Part shown: piece by piece, positions 45,501 to 54,989 of the stretch
Position numbering within the stretch: position 1 is the stretch's first letter
How the letters are laid out: every line of letters begins with the position of its first letter
Origin: Pseudomonadota bacterium
GTDB lineage: Bacteria; Bdellovibrionota; UBA2428
DNA length: 62,376 nt
NCBI GenBank assembly: GCA_018001635.1
Contig: JAGNHS010000010.1
Span: 1-62,376 of the forward strand
Direction: 5' to 3'
Position numbers and translations under genes: made by a program
The notes under the pieces: model-generated
Told to the model about the DNA's origin: nothing
The model's input: the letters and a program-made list of their open reading frames with translations, nothing else
The model's database searches: none

Positions 45501-46130
45501 TCAAGAGAACTTACTCAAACGAGTGAAACTGGCTAGAGCTACAACTAAGAAGGTTGCAGTCCAGATTAACCATTTCACTTGTTCAGGGTGTTTCTTGAAA
45601 TAATGCTTAGGAGCTTCAAAACGAAGACTGGGCCAGTCCCACGATGATAAATCTCGCGCCCAATTCATTTTTTCAATTTGAAACTTCTTCGATAAAACTT
45701 TTGAAGATGTCGCAGCCGCAGGATGAACTAAGTTAGGTTCACGATACAAAATTCTTGTTTCAGATTGCCACTTAGTAGCAGGAGCTCCTTGGTTGCTCAT
45801 CTTTTCAACTTTAAAAGTATAAGAACCAATTCGAATGTTATCTCCAACGCTGATTTTTTCAGAATGTTCTAATTTCATATTATTGAGATAAGTTCCATTC
45901 GTAGAGCCTAGATCTTTCAAAAGATAAGCTCCCTCTTTAAATTCAATAGTGGCGTGTTCTCGCGAAACTTTTGAATCTTGAATAGGAATTTGGGCATTCA
46001 CTTTGCGCCCGATAATGTTTTTCTTCTTGGAAAGGGGAAAAAAAGCACCCTCAAGAAGACCAGACGATACACTTAAAGCAATCTTATCGTTTGCCTTAGC
46101 CTCTGTTTTACGAACTGTTTTCGCTCTCAT
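45501..46130 (-). CDS. FHA-domain protein with C-terminal membrane anchor
   Basis: 209 residues. Residues 35-110 form a forkhead-associated domain with NIIGRKVNAQIPI, SKVSREHATIEF (the SxxH phosphothreonine-binding motif) and LGSTNGTYLNN. A linker leads to a single C-terminal hydrophobic helix (WLIWTATFLVVALASF, about 185-200), so it is probably tail-anchored with the FHA in the cytoplasm. It would bind phosphothreonine partners; no kinase is adjacent. Confidence 0.85.
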   Translation of the reverse strand: MRAKTVRKTEAKANDKIALSVSSGLLEGAFFPLSKKKNIIGRKVNAQIPIQDSKVSREHATIEFKEGAYLLKDLGSTNGTYLNNMKLEHSEKISVGDNIRIGSYTFKVEKMSNQGAPATKWQSETRILYREPNLVHPAAATSSKVLSKKFQIEKMNWARDLSSWDWPSLRFEAPKHYFKKHPEQVKWLIWTATFLVVALASFTRLSKFS

Positions 46131-46267
46131 ACAATACCCTTTCTACAACTCAACGCATTAAAAACTTCTACTCCCTAGGCATTGCAAAGGGTGGGCCACA
46201 AAAAAAATGAACGATTTCGCCTCGTCATGTGTCGATTTTTTAGCCACTGACAAGCATAATACGTAAT

Positions 46268-46987
46268 ATGGGGACTAAATTTAAATACCTAGCCATCCTC
46301 CTAATCGCATCTCAGGGGTCTATAAGAAGCCTCATTGCAGCAGACTCGATGTTCATGCCATCGATTACTGCCGAAGCCCCCCCCTCGCCCATTGGAGGTA
46401 AAGGGGTCTTTGCCTTGGGAACCTATAGTGAAACGATTGTGCCCTTTTCTTCGAATGCCTTTGAATCTAAAACCACTGGATCTCAAGCTATGAGATATCA
46501 GGTTCCAGTCGCATTAGGGGTAGAGGCCACTTATGGATTAACTCAAAGTATAGAACTAGGAATCGCCAGTGGTTATCAGCGCTTTGCCACTCAACAATTC
46601 ACAGGTCGCGACACTCTCAACAATAAGCAATACGACATTCTTCAATATTCTGGTTTTCCAGTTTTGGGAATTGTGAGAATGCGTTGGCAAAGAGTGAATT
46701 GGGCTCCTGAAATTGAAATAGGAGCTGGAGCTCTCATTGGAAAAGTTCAAACTCGAAGCACTCAACTCAATATTGCAAAACTACAAAAAGATGGTCCTTT
46801 CTGGGAAGGCCATGCCAGCGTAGGCTCGGGCTTTGAATGGGGTGAAGATTACACTGTTCATTTTCACGTAGGTTACGGCGGCGTGAAGCTTGGACAAGCT
46901 AGCTACAAAACTAGTAGTTACAATATTGAACAAAAAAACTTGCAGCATGGTTTATTCTTTAAAGGTCTAGCTCGCTACCAATTTTAA
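46268..46987 (+). CDS. Outer-membrane beta-barrel-like protein
   Basis: 239 residues with an N-terminal signal sequence (LAILLIASQGSIRSLIAA). The mature part contains amphipathic strands rich in Gly and aromatics (VALGVEATYGL, IELGIASGYQRF, VHFHVGYGGVKL) and ends in ARYQF, with the terminal phenylalanine preferred by the BAM insertion machinery. Probable outer-membrane barrel. Function unknown; monocistronic. Confidence 0.68.
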   Translation: MGTKFKYLAILLIASQGSIRSLIAADSMFMPSITAEAPPSPIGGKGVFALGTYSETIVPFSSNAFESKTTGSQAMRYQVPVALGVEATYGLTQSIELGIASGYQRFATQQFTGRDTLNNKQYDILQYSGFPVLGIVRMRWQRVNWAPEIEIGAGALIGKVQTRSTQLNIAKLQKDGPFWEGHASVGSGFEWGEDYTVHFHVGYGGVKLGQASYKTSSYNIEQKNLQHGLFFKGLARYQF

Positions 46988-47024
46988 GTTGTTAATTAGG
47001 CCACCCACACTTAACGTCGCACAA

Positions 47025-47831
47025 TCAATTTAAAACATTGCTCTGTAGCCAGCTCCAATGTTGAGATAAAAAATCGATGGCGTTGGGGTGTTGTCCGTCG
47101 TCAAAAGACATCATGTCGTGAGGTCTTTCAATATCGCCTAAAACCAAACCAAAACCCATGGATTCTGTAGGCACAATTCCATCATTGCGTGGATCTAACC
47201 CCAAAGTTTCTTGAAAATGAGTGATAAATTGAAAACCAATTCGTCCCAACACACCACTTATGACATCTTTGTTTTCAACAAAAGTTCTATAACTAAAAAA
47301 TGGAATTCCTTCTAAAACGGGAGAATAATCTTCAGAATTGGGATCGTTGTAAATTTTTAGAGCGTCTTGAGTGAGGTCTTCTAATCCAGGTTTTAAACCA
47401 GGATAATTTTGTTTCAAAAATCCAGCCAAAGGTGTTCCATAATGGGGTGATGAAATACTAGTTTGAGTCATCACGCGAGTGGACAGCGGTACATCAACTC
47501 CATCAGAATCCTTAAAAGTTAAATGAGCTGTGGCGTAACGGATAACAAGCCCGCCCATAGAGAAAGCCATCAGATGGCAACGCGCCCAGTGGTCCTTGGC
47601 ATTGAGTTCTTCAAAATACTTAATGAGTTCATGAGCACGGGCTTTAACATCGCCTTTAGAAGAAACGGGAAAAGCGACAAAAGGAATTCCGGATTCATTG
47701 AGTTCTTTTACAACTTGAGTTTTTAGATAATCTCCCAAACCACCCGCACCAGGAACATAACAAAAATAATCTGCCGCAAATGAAGAGCAGGCCAACCCCA
47801 ATAGAAGCTTAAGGACATTTGATGATTTCAT
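47025..47831 (-). CDS. Secreted lipase-like alpha/beta hydrolase
   Basis: 268 residues with a signal peptide (VLKLLLGLACSSFAA). The nucleophile elbow is LMAFSMGGLV (AxSxGG), preceded by the oxyanion strand YVPGAGGLGDYL. SISSPHYGTPLA is the lipase-typical segment after the elbow, and DGIVPTESM and PHDMMSF supply a likely Asp and His. It most resembles PGAP1/LCAT-like or triacylglycerol lipases. Extracellular or periplasmic; the substrate is not determined. Confidence 0.8.
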   Translation of the reverse strand: MKSSNVLKLLLGLACSSFAADYFCYVPGAGGLGDYLKTQVVKELNESGIPFVAFPVSSKGDVKARAHELIKYFEELNAKDHWARCHLMAFSMGGLVIRYATAHLTFKDSDGVDVPLSTRVMTQTSISSPHYGTPLAGFLKQNYPGLKPGLEDLTQDALKIYNDPNSEDYSPVLEGIPFFSYRTFVENKDVISGVLGRIGFQFITHFQETLGLDPRNDGIVPTESMGFGLVLGDIERPHDMMSFDDGQHPNAIDFLSQHWSWLQSNVLN

Positions 47832-47961
47832 CAGTAATTCTCCCCGCTCCTATTAAAACCAAAGCCCAAGAATTTAACAAGGCATTGACCAACAGCGCTA
47901 AATTCAAAAAACGTTTTTAATTGAATTAGAGGGAGCTTTGTTAAGAGTTTTTTAAAATCTA

Positions 47962-48879
47962 TTAATTAACTGTTTCTTTTTGGAGCTCAAAGGCGCGCAA
48001 GATTTTTTCGACTTGCTCGTACTTGCGAGGGTCAGAAGTCATTTGAAGATAGGCACGAAGATCTTCTATAGCTTGAGTGTATCGACCCATACGAGCCATT
48101 AAAAACCCACGCTCTTTTAAAGATTCACCTTTTTCTGTTGGGCAAATTTCAACTAATGCTGAGAGCACCCAATAAAGACGAGGGAGATCTTCTTTCTCTG
48201 CGTAAATGGCCCGTAAATTTCGAAGCATTCTAGAAAGGATGTCACGCGGATGGGCAACACGAAGAACTTCAGGTCCAAATGGAACGAGCCCACGAGTCCA
48301 CTCTTCAAGTCTTTGCTTACAATCATCAACACTTAAAATTCGACCCCCTTCAAAGGAATCAATAAAGAGTTGATTGTTGCTATCAAAAAATTCTTCATCA
48401 TCAGAATTGGGCAGCATTTTCACTAAAAAATGCCCAGGAAAACTAATCCCCACTGTTTTAAGACCGGCTAATCGCGCTAAGCCCATAAAAACTAAACTTA
48501 GGGAAATAGGAATTCCCTTACGTCGCAAATAGACATCATTTAAAAATGAATTCTTTGGATTGTAATAATTTGTAGTGTCGCCCTGAAATCCCATTTCCTG
48601 AGAAAACATGCGAATAAAAGCTGTAGTTTTTTCTCTTAAACGAACTTTTTGAGGTAACTGAGTTTTGATTTGATCGGCTAAATGCATGTATCGACGATGC
48701 TCTAAATCTACATCAAGCTCTTCATATTCCAATTTAGCCAGCAAGAGCCCCAAAAGTATCGGATCCCAATCATCATTTTGCGGATCGCGAACACGCTCAA
48801 GCAAATCACCTAAACGATCTAAAATCTTCTTTAATGACGGGTGAAGTTCACTCATAGCGCTCGGTGATCTTAAATCCAC
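47962..48879 (-). CDS. SirB1/transglutaminase-like and TPR protein
   Basis: 305 residues. TTNYYNPKNSFLNDVYLRRKGIPISLSLVFMGLARLAGLKTVGISFPGHFLVK is the SirB1 family signature. The C-terminal 80 residues form TPR-like helices (ERGFLMARMGRYTQAIEDLRAYLQ). The function of SirB1 proteins is not settled. I kept the GTG at 48879 because GGAG lies 6 nt upstream; the ATG at 48855 has no ribosome binding site. Confidence 0.85.
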   Translation of the reverse strand: MDLRSPSAMSELHPSLKKILDRLGDLLERVRDPQNDDWDPILLGLLLAKLEYEELDVDLEHRRYMHLADQIKTQLPQKVRLREKTTAFIRMFSQEMGFQGDTTNYYNPKNSFLNDVYLRRKGIPISLSLVFMGLARLAGLKTVGISFPGHFLVKMLPNSDDEEFFDSNNQLFIDSFEGGRILSVDDCKQRLEEWTRGLVPFGPEVLRVAHPRDILSRMLRNLRAIYAEKEDLPRLYWVLSALVEICPTEKGESLKERGFLMARMGRYTQAIEDLRAYLQMTSDPRKYEQVEKILRAFELQKETVN

Positions 48880-48973
48880 TCAAGTCTCCAGTCAAAGACA
48901 CTTGGGCCAGATTAATAGACCTAGTTTTAGACCTAAAGCCTTCAATTTTTATGCTATTTTGAAGTTCACAACT

Positions 48974-50434
48974 ATGAAAAGATACGGACATTATATCAAT
49001 GGCTCTTACGTTCAAAATGAACACTTTATTGAAAGAGTTTTTCCCGACCCCCTTCACGGCCCCTCAGCTATTGCTATATCGACTTTAAGCCTTAATGACC
49101 CCACATCGGACGAGCTATTTGAGGCGGCCCTCATCGGAGCCCATGAAAGCTGGCAACAAGTTCAAGAAGGTTTTTTCCCACTTGAGGAACGTTTAGATTT
49201 CTTAAAACGATTGTCCCTCTCCATCGACAAACACCAAGAAAATTTTGCCCAATTGCTCATGAGAGAAACCCATAAGCCTATAAAACTTGCCCGCGTTGAA
49301 ATTTCGAGAGCTTTAAACACACTTAACGTATGCATCAAAAGTGCTCCTCAATTTTTGGAATCTAAAATATTCGATCACAATAAAGATTGGAGCCTCAATC
49401 ATAAGGTCGAGATTCAACGCATTCCCCGGGGAGTGATACTGGCCATTAGTCCCTTTAATTTTCCAGTTAATCTAGTGGCCCATAAGATTTTTCCTGCCAT
49501 AGCGTGCGGAAGTCCTGTGATATTAAAACCCAGCGACAAAGCTCCCTTAAGCTCACTTTATATGATGGATCTTTGCCATCACGATAGACTTCCGGCCGGA
49601 ATGCTTCAGCTACTTCATTGCGAAAATGAAGTGACTGAAAAACTAGCCTCAGACTCACGAGTCTCATTTGTCTCTTTTACTGGATCTTCAAAGGTAGGAT
49701 GGAATTTAGCCAAAAAAGTAAAGGTTCCATTTTCATTGGAACTAGGTGGCAACGCCCCAGTCTTTGTCGATGAAAACACCGATTTAAAAGTCGCAGCCAA
49801 AAAAATTAGTGAGGGTGCCTTCATGCATGCTGGGCAATCCTGTATTTCAGTTCAAAACGTTTACGTTCATCGGAATGTTGCTCAAGAATTCACCCAACAT
49901 CTACAATCTGAAGTAGAGAAATTTCCCTATGGAAATCCCGAAAACGAAAACGTGCTCTGTGGAGCGCCCATAAATATTGAATCCTTAAATCGAATTAATA
50001 ATTCCTTAGAGCAACTACAAAATCAAGGTGGAAAAATTTTAGCTCAATCAAAAAACTATTTTGGAAATCATGAAGACACTGCAAAATATTTTAGTCCTAC
50101 TTTAATTTCAGAAATTTCAGAATCTAGTTTTTTTTGCCAAGAAGAAATTTTTGCACCACTCATGAGTTTAACGACACTCAATTCATTCGATGATTTTTTA
50201 AAAATTGCAAAGTCTAGAACCCATCGACTTCAATGTGGACTATTCACTCAAAACCCTGCTCATATTAAAAAAGCCCATCACCTTGATTATGGTGGCATAC
50301 TCATCAACGAAAGCTCAACATTCCGAATTGATGCTCAACCCTACGGAGGCCAAGGACTGGCTGGAGTTGGGCGAGAAGGCCCCCTCTATGCCATGGAAGA
50401 TTTCACGACTTATAAAACCTTTATAGAAAACTAG
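48974..50434 (+). CDS. Aldehyde dehydrogenase family protein
   Basis: 486 residues from the ATG at 48974. The NAD-binding region has SPFNFPVNLVAHKIFPAIACGSPVILKPS and SFTGSSKVGWNLAKK; the catalytic Glu is in SLELGGNAPVF and the catalytic Cys in AGQSCISVQNVYV. C-terminal GGILINESSTFRIDAQPYGG completes the fold. The sequence resembles the NADP-dependent glyceraldehyde-3-phosphate/lactaldehyde-type group, but the substrate is open. The upstream in-frame start at 48902 adds a non-conserved extension. Confidence 0.92.
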   Translation: MKRYGHYINGSYVQNEHFIERVFPDPLHGPSAIAISTLSLNDPTSDELFEAALIGAHESWQQVQEGFFPLEERLDFLKRLSLSIDKHQENFAQLLMRETHKPIKLARVEISRALNTLNVCIKSAPQFLESKIFDHNKDWSLNHKVEIQRIPRGVILAISPFNFPVNLVAHKIFPAIACGSPVILKPSDKAPLSSLYMMDLCHHDRLPAGMLQLLHCENEVTEKLASDSRVSFVSFTGSSKVGWNLAKKVKVPFSLELGGNAPVFVDENTDLKVAAKKISEGAFMHAGQSCISVQNVYVHRNVAQEFTQHLQSEVEKFPYGNPENENVLCGAPINIESLNRINNSLEQLQNQGGKILAQSKNYFGNHEDTAKYFSPTLISEISESSFFCQEEIFAPLMSLTTLNSFDDFLKIAKSRTHRLQCGLFTQNPAHIKKAHHLDYGGILINESSTFRIDAQPYGGQGLAGVGREGPLYAMEDFTTYKTFIEN

Positions 50435-50439
50435 ACTTA

Positions 50440-51312
50440 CTATTTGAGAATTTTTAGAAAACTTGAAGCGTTTAAAGAAATGGAATTTCCCTTTCTTTTA
50501 GCCAAATACAAAGTGGCCGAGTGAGTTTTAGACATAGGAACTTCAATCAATTTCCCTTTACGAATTTCATCCTCAACCATAAACTTCAATAGTATGGCCA
50601 ATCCTTGGGCACCCACGCAAAGACGTTTTTGCAATTCCTGACTATTGGCCTCGATTTGAATGTCGGGATTGATACCCAAGGTGTCTAAAACATCTTGACC
50701 AGGATTTTTAATATAATCTTTTCGAATAGAACTTATGTAATTCACCGTCATATTTTGCTGTGACTTTAATTTTTTATTCTTAAGTAAAGACATCAAACTA
50801 GGATGAATCACGGCCACTAAGGGAAAAGAGAGAAGCTCCTCGTAAACGAGTGAAGCGTCTTTGATTTTTGTAAAAAAAAGTCCAAACTCTATTTCTTTGG
50901 AAATTAATTTAGAAGCAATCTCTTGAGGCGCCCCCACGAAAATACTGGGTTTAAGCTTAGGGTGTATTTTTTTGGCTTCAATAATTTTATCTACTAAAAA
51001 ATAATTAGACAGGTGATCTGAAGCCCCTAAAAGAAGTGGCCCCTCACAAAGTTCCTTTTTTCCAGCACATAAGTTTTTTACATCTTCTAAACTCTCGAAT
51101 ATTTTTTCACACTGTGCAAAAACCTCTGCCCCTACTTCCGTGAGTACGACCCCTGATTTAGATCGTTTCAGAAGTTTCACCGATTCTCTGGCTTCGAGAA
51201 GGGCGACAGCCTTACTCAAAGAAGGCTGGCTGATTCGTAAATGCCTAGCCGCAGAAGTAAAACTTCCTGCCTTGGCCACATCATAAAAGTATTTAAGATG
51301 ACTGAGTTCCAT
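50440..51312 (-). CDS. LysR-family transcriptional regulator
   Basis: 290 residues. The N-terminal helix-turn-helix is canonical (LKYFYDVAKAGSFTSAARHLRISQPSLSKAVALLE), followed by a two-lobed effector-binding domain (about 90-290). It converges on the aldehyde dehydrogenase gene and diverges from the gene at 51443. The shared promoter region contains a T-N11-A palindrome, so autoregulation and control of the divergent gene are likely. Ligand unknown. Confidence 0.92.
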   Translation of the reverse strand: MELSHLKYFYDVAKAGSFTSAARHLRISQPSLSKAVALLEARESVKLLKRSKSGVVLTEVGAEVFAQCEKIFESLEDVKNLCAGKKELCEGPLLLGASDHLSNYFLVDKIIEAKKIHPKLKPSIFVGAPQEIASKLISKEIEFGLFFTKIKDASLVYEELLSFPLVAVIHPSLMSLLKNKKLKSQQNMTVNYISSIRKDYIKNPGQDVLDTLGINPDIQIEANSQELQKRLCVGAQGLAILLKFMVEDEIRKGKLIEVPMSKTHSATLYLAKRKGNSISLNASSFLKILK

Positions 51313-51326
51313 AAAGCTAAGCTAGC

Positions 51327-51381
51327 ACATCTATTCCTTATATGAATAGATGTTGTTCCTAATATGTATTATCTCTATACA
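51327..51381 (+). promoter_or_regulatory. LysR-type operator and divergent promoter
   Basis: ACATCTATTC and GAATAGATGT form a perfect 10-bp inverted repeat with a 7-nt spacer (51327-51353). Its centre TTCCTTATATGAA fits the T-N11-A LysR box. A sigma-70-like promoter follows on the plus strand: TTGTTC (51353-51358), 17 nt, TATACA (51376-51381), with the -35 touching the palindrome edge. Confidence 0.7.
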
Positions 51382-51442
51382 TAAAAATCCCTTATCTTCA
51401 TTTTCACAGCCACTCACTAGAGCGGCCACGGAGGATGAAAAA

Positions 51443-51940
51443 ATGAAAACAAAACTTTTAAAAACTTTACTAAGTGTAGCTATGACTTCTTCAGCTTTTG
51501 CTGGAGATTTTAGCGTTCCTACAATGAACGAAAAAGACGCACATATCGATTTGGCCCAAGTTCAACAAGTCATCACACTTAAAAAACCAAACCAACAAAG
51601 TGCCACCCGAGTGAATTTAATCATTCAAGATTTGGGCGGCAGCACAGATCTTTCTCCTACAATCGGGCTTTACCTGAGCTTCTGGAAAGATGGTGAAATG
51701 GGAAATGTATCTGCTGTTTTCAATCTCACTCAAGCCTTTAGCCTTATTGATTACCACGTACTCAACAACGGTGACTTAGTTCTTGAAGTTAAAGAATACG
51801 ATGGATCTAAGGGTATGATTAAAAGCATTTACCAAATTAGCTACAACGGATTCTTGAAAAAATTCGAAAAAGCACAAATCAACGAAGACTTCCAAAATAA
51901 ATGGGTCGATGGCGACATCCAAATGTACCCAATCCCTTAA
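51443..51940 (+). CDS. Secreted protein of unknown function, probable LysR target
   Basis: 165 residues. The ATG at 51443 has GGAGG 8 nt upstream and starts a signal peptide (LLKTLLSVAMTSSAFAG). The mature protein is a single beta-rich domain (RVNLIIQDLGGSTDLSPTIGLYLSFWKDGEMG). No family recognised. Its promoter lies beside the divergent LysR gene's operator and it has its own strong terminator, so it is a single-gene unit. Confidence 0.75.
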   Translation: MKTKLLKTLLSVAMTSSAFAGDFSVPTMNEKDAHIDLAQVQQVITLKKPNQQSATRVNLIIQDLGGSTDLSPTIGLYLSFWKDGEMGNVSAVFNLTQAFSLIDYHVLNNGDLVLEVKEYDGSKGMIKSIYQISYNGFLKKFEKAQINEDFQNKWVDGDIQMYPIP

Positions 51941-51965
51941 TCTACGAATCAATAAAATTATTCGA

Positions 51966-52011
51966 CCCTGACTGACACATCCAACCCGTCAGTCAGGGCT
52001 TTTTCTTTTTT
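51966..52011 (+). terminator. Rho-independent terminator
   Basis: A perfect 11-bp stem CCCTGACTGAC/GTCAGTCAGGG (51966-51976/51988-51998) is followed by CTTTTTCTTTTTT. It ends the secreted-protein gene and abuts the stop codon of the convergent DHH gene. Confidence 0.92.
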
Positions 52012-53407
52012 AATAAGTTGATAATTCTTTGTAGAGCATACGATGCAAAAGTGCAGCGAGTTCTTTAGGCTTATCGGCATCGAGACCAAAAACCTCACGC
52101 CAACGCTGGCGAGATATTACAGCACGAGCCATGGAGCGATGCCCACCGGCACTGCCTAAATAATCAAATAATTTTTTGAATAAATCGCCGCAGTGATGAA
52201 TATATCCGGAATTTCTTCCAGAAATAATTAATTCTTCATTTAAAAAACCGGCGACAAGGGCCCACTTAGCACCTTCAAGTTGCATCACAAAATCTGCAGC
52301 CTGAGCAATCCATTCTTCTTTTTGCACATTCATCAAAGGTAATACTGCAATACTGTTTTTAAGTTTTAAATGTGTTGAAGATTTTCCAAGGGCTCTGAGA
52401 TAAGCCACAGGTAGCTCAGGTTTCTCAATTCTTTTAATCAAACCGAGATTAGCTCGAGAATATAATGTTAAATAGGCTTCAACATCATAAAAAGACACTT
52501 CTCGATGAAGCGTGAGAGTATCACTTTTAATTCCATAAAGTAGAGCTGTGGCCAATCGCAACGAAGGCTCTAATCTTTCTGCTCTTAAATATTGAGTTAA
52601 CATCGTAGCCGTTGAGCCTAATTCCGTTTGAATATCGACGAAAGGAACTCCCTTAAGCCCCTCTTCTACGCGAGGATGATGATCAAAAACAGCCGTAATT
52701 TTAGGCAATTCTATTCCCTTAAAAAAACTGGGCTGACAATCCATACAAATTATTTTTTGATATTTTTTAAGTTCTTTAGGTTTTACTTGCTTAATTTGTA
52801 TATCGAGCAAATTCACCATGGCCTTATTTTCGGGACGAGAAATGCGACCAAAACTTATAATCGGAGAGCTGGTCGCATGACGTCCTAAAATTTTTCGCAG
52901 GGCTAGTGCTGAAGAAATTCCATCAGGATCAGGCTCGCGTTGAAGCAAAAAAGCCACGGAGTCATCCTTCGAAATGAGTGCCTTGAGTTCTTCGAGACGA
53001 TTACGCACACGCATTAAGTGAAGCTCTTGCTCTACGCCACTGCCTAGAAGACTACGCCAGGACACTTCATGACGAGTGTCTAAATTTGCTTTTGTATGCT
53101 TTTCTTCGTGGTTTCTTAACTGAAGAATTTTTAAATCGCTTTTCTGAGCTAATAACTCCCCCACCAATTCTCTTGTTTTTTCTGCGGACTTTAAACCAAC
53201 AATCGCGAGTGAGGGTTCTTTTGTTTTTAGACAGTCCCAGTTTTTACAAACACTTTTAGAATTTTTTGTGATTCGTTTTGCGGGAAGGGTCCAACCACGA
53301 CCTTGAATCCAAACTGAAACATGAGATTTTGGAGGAAGAGATTTGACGAGAGATTCCACGGGCCAAGTTTCATCACCTACTACGAGGATATTCTCTGGAC
53401 GTGTCAT
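52010..53407 (-). CDS. DHH/DHHA1-family phosphoesterase with extra N-terminal domain
   Basis: 465 residues. Residues 1-115 look like a Rossmann-type domain (NILVVGDETWPVESLV). The DHH catalytic part follows with EPDPDGISSALAL, CMDCQP, FDHHPRVE and LGSTATMLTQYL. The C-terminal DHHA1 domain ends in LGSAGGHRSMARAVI (GGH motif). It is similar to NrnA-type oligoribonucleases or cyclic-dinucleotide-degradation enzymes. The N-terminal addition is not part of standard NrnA. Cytoplasmic. Confidence 0.85.
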   Translation of the reverse strand: MTRPENILVVGDETWPVESLVKSLPPKSHVSVWIQGRGWTLPAKRITKNSKSVCKNWDCLKTKEPSLAIVGLKSAEKTRELVGELLAQKSDLKILQLRNHEEKHTKANLDTRHEVSWRSLLGSGVEQELHLMRVRNRLEELKALISKDDSVAFLLQREPDPDGISSALALRKILGRHATSSPIISFGRISRPENKAMVNLLDIQIKQVKPKELKKYQKIICMDCQPSFFKGIELPKITAVFDHHPRVEEGLKGVPFVDIQTELGSTATMLTQYLRAERLEPSLRLATALLYGIKSDTLTLHREVSFYDVEAYLTLYSRANLGLIKRIEKPELPVAYLRALGKSSTHLKLKNSIAVLPLMNVQKEEWIAQAADFVMQLEGAKWALVAGFLNEELIISGRNSGYIHHCGDLFKKLFDYLGSAGGHRSMARAVISRQRWREVFGLDADKPKELAALLHRMLYKELSTY

Positions 53408-53462
53408 CTAGGAATGAGAAATTATCACTTTGGCATAGTGAGTCAACGAGAAGTATCTAGGT

Positions 53463-54248
53463 CTATTTATCCTTTTTTTCTTCGCCTTGAGCAATAGATT
53501 CTCTAACAATGAACCTAATGATTTTACTACGTTTTGCCCCGCCCAAAAGGATCTTCATATCTTCATGTAGCGTAGGATCGTTGACCAAAGCCCCCAAAGT
53601 GCCCTCGCCCTTATCCACCTTAGATAATATTCGACTCAGACTTTTTATGGCCTGACCTAAATTTTCATCTTTGTTACCATTGAGCTTATCTGTGAGCTGC
53701 TCAAGATTAGCCATAATTCTTTCGAGCCTTCCCGACTTATTTATTTGTTCTAGAGCCGAATTGATTTGAAAGGCCGCTTTAGACAATGACTCTACAGCGC
53801 TTCCACCAGTGGCTAAGTAATCTTCAAGTTTTTTTTCTTGTCGACGCTTTAAAAACTCACCATCTTTTAGGGGTTCATAAGCTTCTGTTCCGGCTGATAA
53901 TACAACCACCTGATCTCCCAACATTCCCGTGGTGCTTGTTCCAGCTAAAGTGTCTTGTCTCAAGTGCTCTTTGTATTTTTTGGAAATAGAAAGACTAACA
54001 TCCACACCCTTTTCATCTTTAGGTAAAGTTTTTGCAGACACTCGGCCAATCAGAATACCCGACATATAAACCGGAGCACCCACGTTTAATCCTCGAGCAT
54101 CTTCAAATCTAATTTTAAGGGTGTACTCACCTTGGAAAAATCCAGTTCCACCTATGAAAACCACAAAGCCTGTCATCACCATGAGAGCGACAAAAACAAA
54201 CATCCCAACGATAAAATTGTTCTCGCCTTTGCTGTTAGGCCTTTCCAT
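53463..54248 (-). CDS. mlaD: MlaD-type MCE-domain lipid transport protein
   Basis: 261 residues. One N-terminal membrane helix (about 12-33) is followed by the MCE domain (YTLKIRFEDARGLNVGAPVYMSGILIGRV, about 40-115) and a helical C-terminus. MCE proteins form a hexameric ring that carries phospholipid between the membranes. Overlaps mlaF by 14 bp, in the usual permease-ATPase-MCE order. Confidence 0.9.
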   Translation of the reverse strand: MERPNSKGENNFIVGMFVFVALMVMTGFVVFIGGTGFFQGEYTLKIRFEDARGLNVGAPVYMSGILIGRVSAKTLPKDEKGVDVSLSISKKYKEHLRQDTLAGTSTTGMLGDQVVVLSAGTEAYEPLKDGEFLKRRQEKKLEDYLATGGSAVESLSKAAFQINSALEQINKSGRLERIMANLEQLTDKLNGNKDENLGQAIKSLSRILSKVDKGEGTLGALVNDPTLHEDMKILLGGAKRSKIIRFIVRESIAQGEEKKDK

Positions 54249-54987
54249 AATTGCCTCCTGTTACAAACGAATGAAAAAGTTCGTTACTTTCTTCTTTTAG
54301 CTGCGACACTTTACCTTCAACAGCAATTCTGCCGCGGAAAAGTAAACTTAATCTCTCAGAGGTCGCATAAACGGTGGGAATATCATGAGTCACCAAAACC
54401 CCACCCTGTCCATTTTCCTTTAGTAAATTGATCACATCTTGAATATTGCGAGTATTAAAGGGATCTAAACCCGCAGTAGGTTCATCATATAAAATCACTT
54501 CTGGATCGAGCATTAATCCTCGCGATAAGCCCACACGTTTCTGCATACCACCCGATAAATCCGAAGGAAGAAGTTTGTTGGTACCAGATAAACCGAAACG
54601 TTCTAGCGTTTCATCAATTTTCTTTTGCTTTTCTTTACGCGACATTTTCGTGTGAGCATCCAAGGGATAGAGCAAATTTTCTTCTACGGTTAGAGAATCA
54701 AACAAGGCTCCACCTTGAAAGACATAAGCCACTTGTTTTCGAACTTCATACCACTGGTGCTCAGAATAATGAGTGACATCTTTTCCTTTAAAAAAGATTT
54801 TCCCTTCATCGGGTTTTTCTAAGCCAATGAGTGCTCTTAAAAAAACACTTTTTCCCGAACCACTGCCACCAATCAAGCTCACCACTTCTTTTGGGAATAA
54901 ATCGAAATCTAAATGATCATGAACTCGCTTCGTTCCAAAAGTTTTTGAAAAACCTCTGACTCTGAAAAGCGGTTCTTGCTTGCTCAC
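54235..54987 (-). CDS. mlaF: MlaF-type ABC transporter ATPase
   Basis: 250 residues. Walker A GGSGSGKS (40-47), Q-loop FQGGALFDSLTVEENLLYPL, signature LSGGMQKRVGLSRGL, Walker B VILYDEPTAGLDP and switch His (VTHD) are all intact. It is the cytoplasmic motor of the MCE lipid transporter. It begins 2 bp after the permease stop. Confidence 0.93.
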   Translation of the reverse strand: MSKQEPLFRVRGFSKTFGTKRVHDHLDFDLFPKEVVSLIGGSGSGKSVFLRALIGLEKPDEGKIFFKGKDVTHYSEHQWYEVRKQVAYVFQGGALFDSLTVEENLLYPLDAHTKMSRKEKQKKIDETLERFGLSGTNKLLPSDLSGGMQKRVGLSRGLMLDPEVILYDEPTAGLDPFNTRNIQDVINLLKENGQGGVLVTHDIPTVYATSERLSLLFRGRIAVEGKVSQLKEESNELFHSFVTGGNYGKA

Positions 54988-54989
54988 GA

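Noticed and set aside
46301..46486. Minus-strand frame opposite the start of the barrel gene
   Set aside because: It has no ribosome binding site or domain; the plus-strand gene has a signal peptide and barrel pattern.
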